Shown: positions 59,257-64,000 of the stretch, piece after piece
Position numbering within the stretch: the first letter of the stretch is position 1
How the letters are laid out: each line of letters starts with the position of its first letter
Assembly (NCBI RefSeq): GCF_032854445.1
Contig: NC_088305.1
Coordinates: 4,009,152 to 4,073,151 of the forward strand
DNA: 64,000 nt
Source of the DNA: Liolophura sinensis
Lineage: Eukaryota; Mollusca; Polyplacophora; Chitonida; Chitonidae
Direction of reading: 5' to 3'
The notes under the pieces: generated by a model
The model's input: only the letters and a program-made list of their open reading frames with translations
Databases searched by the model: none
Told to the model about the DNA's origin: nothing
Translations under genes and position numbers: made by a program

Positions 59257-61295
59257 CTGGCTTTTAAACGACCATAGCACTGCGCACTGTCCCATTGGTG
59301 CGTCGATCGGTTATTGCCACGACGTCCCTTTCGTACAAAAATTGCTGCACGGGAATCTAGAAATCCGCTGTCCAATACAGGGATTAAGCTGAAGCCTTGT
59401 AAACCAACAGTTCTGGGGAAGGATTGAAATTGTTTTGATTTAAACTGAATAAATACACCATAATAAGGTAAGCGTTACTGAAAAGACTATTGGAAACTAT
59501 ATTATGAATAGCTATGCTTGTGTATTTTGACGTTTTTGATTGGGTACGGTAACGTGTAACGTTTAAACGAACGATAATGGTTTAATTCCAAAGTGGCATT
59601 ATGTCACAAATGTTTCTTCCCGTTAAAATTTTGTAAAATCTCTTTCTGTGCACACGTAGACCATTACACAACATAATTTATCAACGGGGTTCACAAAACC
59701 CACTACAGAAGTCAAACAAACATGTAGCCTATATCTGCATTCCTTCCTTTCAAAAGAAATGGTAGTTGTATTTGGACATATCTTTTATGGCATTTCCACT
59801 GATACTTGATTAATTTTCCCAACACTTACACATATTTAATACAGTGTACAGCTTATACTAAAGAAATGGGCTGCCCTTGTCCTCCTGTTGAAATGTAATT
59901 TATTTTGAGGAACCAAGACAAAAATGAGGAAAAAAATGGGTGCCTGGGATATGGATATGTGTGCAATGGCTATGCTCATATTTATTTGAATTTAACGACA
60001 CAATGTTTTAATTGCTCTGTCTGGTAAACAAATTACCTCACTTTTTTGTGGTGAAAGAAAAAAAAATCTGCTTAGCAAATACCTTAGGAATTTTCATAAT
60101 AACTGATAAGTGGACTTTAACATCAGAAGAAATTTTTCTTTCTTTTGACATACTAATTTTTTTAATAATATTTCCCCCCCCCCCCCCCCCCAAAAAAAAA
60201 AAAAAAAAAAAACAGTGTGAGAAAAGATTTATTCCAACCTATGAATATCGAATTCTTGTAAACATATGGCTCCAGAGTCTCGGAAACTGGGTGATAGATG
60301 TGACATAGATATATGGGAATCTGTGTGACCTGTTACAGTTAATGTATCGTTGTAATTTCGCATGACGAATGACTGGGTTGTATCGCCTTCTTGGATACAA
60401 CAGATAAAGCGAGGTATAACAAAAAAGTCATTTTTATTTTTTTAATGCTTAGGCCTATCGGATATAAAAGTTGACACGTTAGATTTGTTTTACACGCTAA
60501 ACCACATTAAAAATAGCCCTGTGGCGACGTAATTGCGTTGTATAGTATCACTCTTTGCTTTTCATGTGGCAAACATTGATTCACCGATTTAACGAGTCGC
60601 TGAGCAGTGGCACAGCTTTTTGGCGTAAAACAGTTTGCATGTTCCAGGAACGGATGGTTGTCTTGTAGTCAGGCTATACATCAACTTCAACAGAAGAGAA
60701 ACCGACCTGTGTGTCGTGAAACCGATATTAATAAACTCTGTCTGACAGAGGACATGGGAGTTGGCGCCAAACGCCAGACACAAAGCCAACAACAAGTTCT
60801 GGGGTACTGGTGATATCAATTCATTTCAGTGCAATGCAATATCCCGAATACTGAGCATTAATATCCCAATATCGAAAAACACAAGAACAGAGGGAACAAC
60901 GGTTAAGACAGAAATGGCCTTAACTGCTTCCTAGACAGTGGATATGAAGAACTCAATTGCTCTTATAACCATAAAAAAGCTTATCGAAGCCCATGGGAAA
61001 ATTGTTTTTGAGGCTCTCCTTCATATGTTCAAAGCATGCTCGCGGACGAGCTGTTCTTAATCCTCGACCTGAGCTTATCTATAACCAATCAATGGCGCGA
61101 TAACTCGACAATAGCGCTTCATCTCATTTCGACTTAAGGTCTGGCAGTTGCTAAAACAGCAGCCATCTGTTACAACGTGTGTGGTAAATATTTAAAGGCC
61201 TTGTATGCATGGCCTGGTGTTTGTAATGATACATCGGTTACACATCGTTTACATACTGCAGAGACAAATATGTGTTTGCCTTCTAGGTAAATACC
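59257..61295. other. Unassigned stretch
   Basis: Contains the poly(C)/poly(A) block at 60174-60212. The paired open frames near 60589-60819 lack splice or ATG support. Confidence 0.4.
60174..60212. repeat. (C)19(A)20 homopolymer block
   Basis: Nineteen C followed directly by twenty A. Run lengths may be affected by sequencing error. Confidence 0.85.
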
Positions 61296-61343
61296 ATGGG
61301 AGATAGAAGGCGGTCTGATCCTTGGATTCAGGCCTACCTCTGA
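61296..61343 (+). promoter_or_regulatory. Upstream ORF, 15 codons
   Basis: ACCATGGG is an ideal start context; the frame encodes MGDRRRSDPWIQAYL and stops at TGA 61341-61343, 22 bp before the ATG at 61366. If both are in one mRNA it would be expected to lower translation of the downstream ORF. Confidence 0.3.
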
Positions 61344-61365
61344 GACCTTACACTGCCACATCACC

Positions 61366-61401
61366 ATGCTGACTGACGGGATCTACCTACTCATCCTACT
61401 G
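61366..61401 (+). CDS. Candidate first coding exon with signal-peptide start
   Basis: ATG at 61366 has A at -3 (ATCACCATGC). It encodes MLTDGIYLLILL, a short polar start followed by a hydrophobic run, then meets a consensus donor CTG|GTAAGT at 61402 in phase 0. Many secreted and membrane proteins have a first exon cut inside the signal peptide like this. No following exon is found before 64000; 61430-62220 is repeat. The protein is unidentified. Twelve codons alone cannot prove a gene; the case rests on start context, hydrophobicity and splice site together. Confidence 0.4.
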
Positions 61402-61424
61402 GTAAGTAGTTCTTATTTCATTAC

Positions 61425-61690
61425 CACACACCAAATCTGACCAAGTGATCTACTGGAGGTTGTATCGATGTACGTTACTTACATTGTAACTACTGACCTT
61501 ATCGCACACATCCAATCTGATCAAACGATCCACTGGACATAAAACGTACATTGTAACTATGCACATTACTTACATTGTAACTACTGACCTTATCGCTAAC
61601 ATTAAATCTGATCAAGTGTTCTACTGTATTTAAGACGTGCAATTGTAACTACGCACATTGTGTTCATTGTATCTTGGTACTATATGGACA
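61425..61690. repeat. Decayed 81-91-bp tandem repeat
   Basis: AATCTGA.CAAGTG recurs near 61433, 61514 and 61605, with TTACATTGTAACTACTGACC between. Beyond 61690 only short CGTACATTAC-type echoes continue, and similar echoes resume after 62140. Confidence 0.75.
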
Positions 61691-61871
61691 CAGTAACTAC
61701 CTACTTTATTTGTAACTCTGTACACGATGCATCTAGGTGCATCACATACAAAGTAAATACGTATATTACGTTCACTGTGATTATGCACGATGTAACCAGG
61801 TACATAGCGTACATTCTATCTACATCTACGTACAAAGATTACGTGCACTGCAAATACGTACATTACGACAA

Positions 61872-62030
61872 GTGGAGTGGTTAGCGCGTCAGTTCAAATC
61901 CAGATTATGCTGGCTTCCTTTCCGATTTTACGTGTGAAGATCTGCGGGTGGTTGTGGGTATCCCCCCCCCCCCCCCACCATAATGCTGGTCTCCTCCGTA
62001 AAAGCGAAATATTCTTACATTACGGACTTG
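61872..62030 (+). mobile_element. SINE family B, internally deleted
   Basis: GAGTGGTTAGCGCGTCAGTT joins A-box to B-box by deletion; then GCGGGTGGTTGTGGGTATCC, a 14-C run, and AAAGCGAAATATTCTTAC. The AAAT tail is replaced by an (AT)n run. Lies inside the decayed minisatellite. Confidence 0.75.
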
Positions 62031-62034
62031 GTAA

Positions 62035-62037
<3 letters not shown>

Positions 62038-62120
<83 letters not shown>
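62038..62120. repeat. (AT)n microsatellite
   Basis: About 41 uninterrupted TA repeats. Confidence 0.97.
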
Positions 62121-62124
<4 letters not shown>

Positions 62125-63112
62125 ATATATTACGTCACCACATATATCCTTTACATTATAACTAAGTACATGAAGTATACTGTAAGTAAAATCACGTTCA
62201 GATGTAAGAATATACATGTACATTGTGTGAGTGGTATTATTTGTACGTACGTGTAAATACAACTCTTACAACCCATTCAACGTTGTTAAAGAAACGCTCC
62301 CCAGATGACGGAAAGCGAAAAGATCAAAACAGTTTCTTGAATGATCCCCTTGCCCATTCCTTGATCCAGTTTCACTTTCGTTCCAGCTCTGGCTGCGTCG
62401 GCCGATTGTTTATGTCATGAGTTTTGTCATGAATACATGTGAACATTTTTGCCATAGACGCTTTATGCATAAAACCTGTTGGACAGCCGTAGTAAAACTG
62501 AGGACAGGGGTGAAAACACACCAATCAAATAAATAAAAGATATCAAGGCGTTCAGAGGATTACATTATTTTGATATTTTGTCCATTCACAGATCGATACA
62601 TATATTTTATAACACTACCATGGCTTGCTAGTTATCTTTAAGTAACTCGCTAACCAGCCGAAACCCCGACGGCGGCACAAAAGCACGTAAAAACGATGCC
62701 GACTCCATGTAATCTTTAAGTTTGGTAAAAAATAATTACGTAACACTCAGCAGAAAGGTCTTTAAAAAGGCATTTCTGTATCTTTTCCTTCTTTATTTTT
62801 TCCTTCTTTTTTCTGTCTTTTCACTGACATAAATGCTGTCAAATTTTTTTCTACACTGCTTACTTACATAACAATTTTATCTGAACAAAAAAAGATTAAA
62901 GTACACTGTGTTTGAATGTAGCAGGAGTTTTCCAATAAACCAAATGTAAAAGCAATTTTCATTTCATAAAGTAAACGGAAAACCCATAGCTTTTTGGATA
63001 AGTGCTTTTCGTCCAGAGATCTTCTCACGACCTGAGGGAGAAAACGAACAGATGCACAAGTGTTTTCGTCTCAACTTGGAACCAGTGCACGGAATAGGCG
63101 TACATGCTAGAA
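62121..63112. other. Unassigned AT-rich stretch
   Basis: Contains a SINE B tail scrap at 62487-62540 and a long T-rich tract near 62775-62830. No exon. Confidence 0.4.
62487..62540 (+). mobile_element. SINE family B tail scrap
   Basis: GCCGTAGTAAAACTGA, then AAAACACACCAATCAAATAA and AAAT, with the AAATATTCTTGAGTACGG part lost. Confidence 0.55.
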
Positions 63113-63255
63113 CTTTACTTTAACTGTTCATGTAAATTCTGAAATATTAACAAATCAAACGCCCTTAGCACCATGGCTAAAACTGAATTAGGTAAAAAGA
63201 ATTGTAGTGGTGTTACTTTATTGAACGTCACTGGTCTAGGAATAAAAATTCTGTA
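63113..63255 (+). repeat. Repeat family D, copy 2
   Basis: TTTAACTGTTCATGTAAATT, AACAAATCAAACGCCC, TAGCACCATGGCT, GTCACTGGTCTAGGAAT. Confidence 0.7.
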
Positions 63256-63651
63256 TTGTCATCACATTTAATAAACAGTAACATGAAAATAACGTAAATG
63301 GAGCAGGTCTAGGGAATGTCCACCAGCAGAATCCAGGTTTGTATGGGAAGACAACATAAAAAAATTCGGAGCATGGAGAGTAAAACTAGAGCAGCGATGC
63401 TTAGAACTTAATTTTCTGAAGTCATTTTGAAGGTGTACTCTCTTTTCAAGACATGCATGGTTATTTGTAATCGGAATGGTTATTTGTATAGTGTACTCGG
63501 AACAATGGTAACCGAGTTTAGCTGAATGCGATTAGGTTGTATCTGTGTATGTGAATATAATATAAAAGATTATTGGAGCGAAAAGCCAGCGCAGTGACGG
63601 CGGAGTAATTACTAAATGGTCATTCGTGGCTTTTGAAGCCAAGTCTCTTGT

Positions 63652-63790
63652 GAGTTTACATCAGCTTCTCATGTAAATGCTTAAAATGTAGCAAATGAAG
63701 CATTTGCTTGCACCATGGCTTAAGTAGACTTAGGTAAGAGGTGCAGTGTTATTAACTGCAGTTTATCGGGCGACTTTGGTCTAGAATGAC
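63652..63790 (+). repeat. Repeat family D, copy 3
   Basis: CTTCTCATGTAAATGCTTAA, GTAGCAAATGAAGC, GCACCATGGCTTAAG, CTTAGGTAAGA, TTTGGTCTAGAATGACTGA. Direct orientation, about 540 bp from copy 2. Confidence 0.7.
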
Positions 63791-63803
63791 TGATGAGGGG
63801 AAT

Positions 63804-64000
63804 CTATTTCAGTTCAACCTTCCAGTTTACAATATACCACGCTGAGCCGTCAGTCACCAGCAATGACCTGTCACTACCATTATTAACTTCCCGTTCTTTG
63901 TTCGTTTTCTCAAACACGACAGGGGATATATTAATTACACATCCAGGCAGCAACCTACTTACGATATTCTCAGAAGAGATATCAGTGCTCATCGAACTTC
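63804..64000 (-). CDS. Unassigned open frame running off the right edge
   Basis: On the minus strand the frame is open from the window edge, passes an ATG at 63992 and stops at TAG near 63804. It would encode about 62-65 residues ending DGSAWYIVNWKVELK. Composition is less AT-biased than the flanks and contains no repeat. It could be a terminal exon of a gene beyond 64000, but I see no acceptor or domain, so this is tentative. Confidence 0.2.
   Translation of the reverse strand, partial: SSMSTDISSENIVSRLLPGCVINISPVVFEKTNKEREVNNGSDRSLLVTDGSAWYIVNWKVELK

Noticed and set aside
60589-60819. Signal-peptide-like minus-strand frame
   Set aside because: Starts at TTG, not ATG, and has an equally open antisense partner.
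61859-62024. TACATTACG as target duplication of the SINE B at 61872
   Set aside because: The right-hand copy can equally be the SINE's own TTGAGTACGG segment after mutation, and TACATTAC is common in the host minisatellite.

Overview
This 64 kb window looks like non-coding, repeat-rich nuclear DNA from an animal, most likely a mollusc or another lophotrochozoan. It is AT-leaning and has no operons, ribosome-binding sites, rRNA genes or canonical tRNA genes. Almost every open frame over 60 codons starts at a non-ATG codon, lies in a repeat, or is no longer than chance allows. Two tRNA-headed SINE families are scattered through it on both strands. Family 'A' ends in (ACTC)n and family 'B' ends in (AAAT)n after a GCCGTCGTATAAGTGAAATA core. 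From memory these match SINEs common in molluscs; no database was searched.

Protein-coding signal is sparse. The best case is a two-exon 3' gene end at 9938-10204 (+): 38 codons, a GTAAGT donor, an 82 bp intron, 22 codons and a stop, in matching phase. The second is a first-coding-exon candidate at 61366-61401 (+): a hydrophobic 12-residue N-terminus ending at a GTAAGT donor, preceded by a short upstream ORF. An unassigned frame runs off the right edge on the minus strand (63804-64000). The rest reads as intron or intergenic DNA.

Layout: 1-2.5 kb nothing recognised; 2.6-3.5 kb a 19-bp minisatellite; 3.9-6.5 kb SINEs plus a perfect nuclear-receptor palindrome at 5330; 7.0 kb a miRNA-precursor-like hairpin; 7.5-8.2 kb a 56-bp array; 9.6-10.5 kb SINEs around the gene end; 12.6-13.5 kb one copy of a diverged duplication whose partner is at 45.5-46.6 kb; 16 kb a SINE carrying a new perfect hairpin; 23-26 kb a cluster of full CRE palindromes and a 0.27-kb inverted repeat; 31-32 kb a long palindrome and an unnamed repeat family ('C'); 33.3-35 kb 25-bp and 71-bp arrays; 36.7-38.1 kb a 34-bp array organised into a 237-bp higher-order repeat; 39.4-42.1 kb microsatellites, a 36-bp array and SINEs including a dimer; 48.5-49.8 kb a very uniform 46-bp array; 50.4 and 59.1 kb two short inverted-repeat (MITE-like) elements; 52-55 kb SINEs with clear target-site duplications; 57.7-58.3 kb a 44-bp array; 61.4-62.1 kb a decayed ~85-bp array interrupted by SINE and (AT)n sequence; 63.1-63.8 kb two copies of repeat family 'D'.

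The most interesting content is in the repeats: many unrelated minisatellites (roughly a tenth of the window), several unnamed dispersed families, and traces of how SINEs inserted, dimerised and mutated here. No protein system such as a defence locus or biosynthetic cluster is visible. Family letters A-H are labels local to this report.
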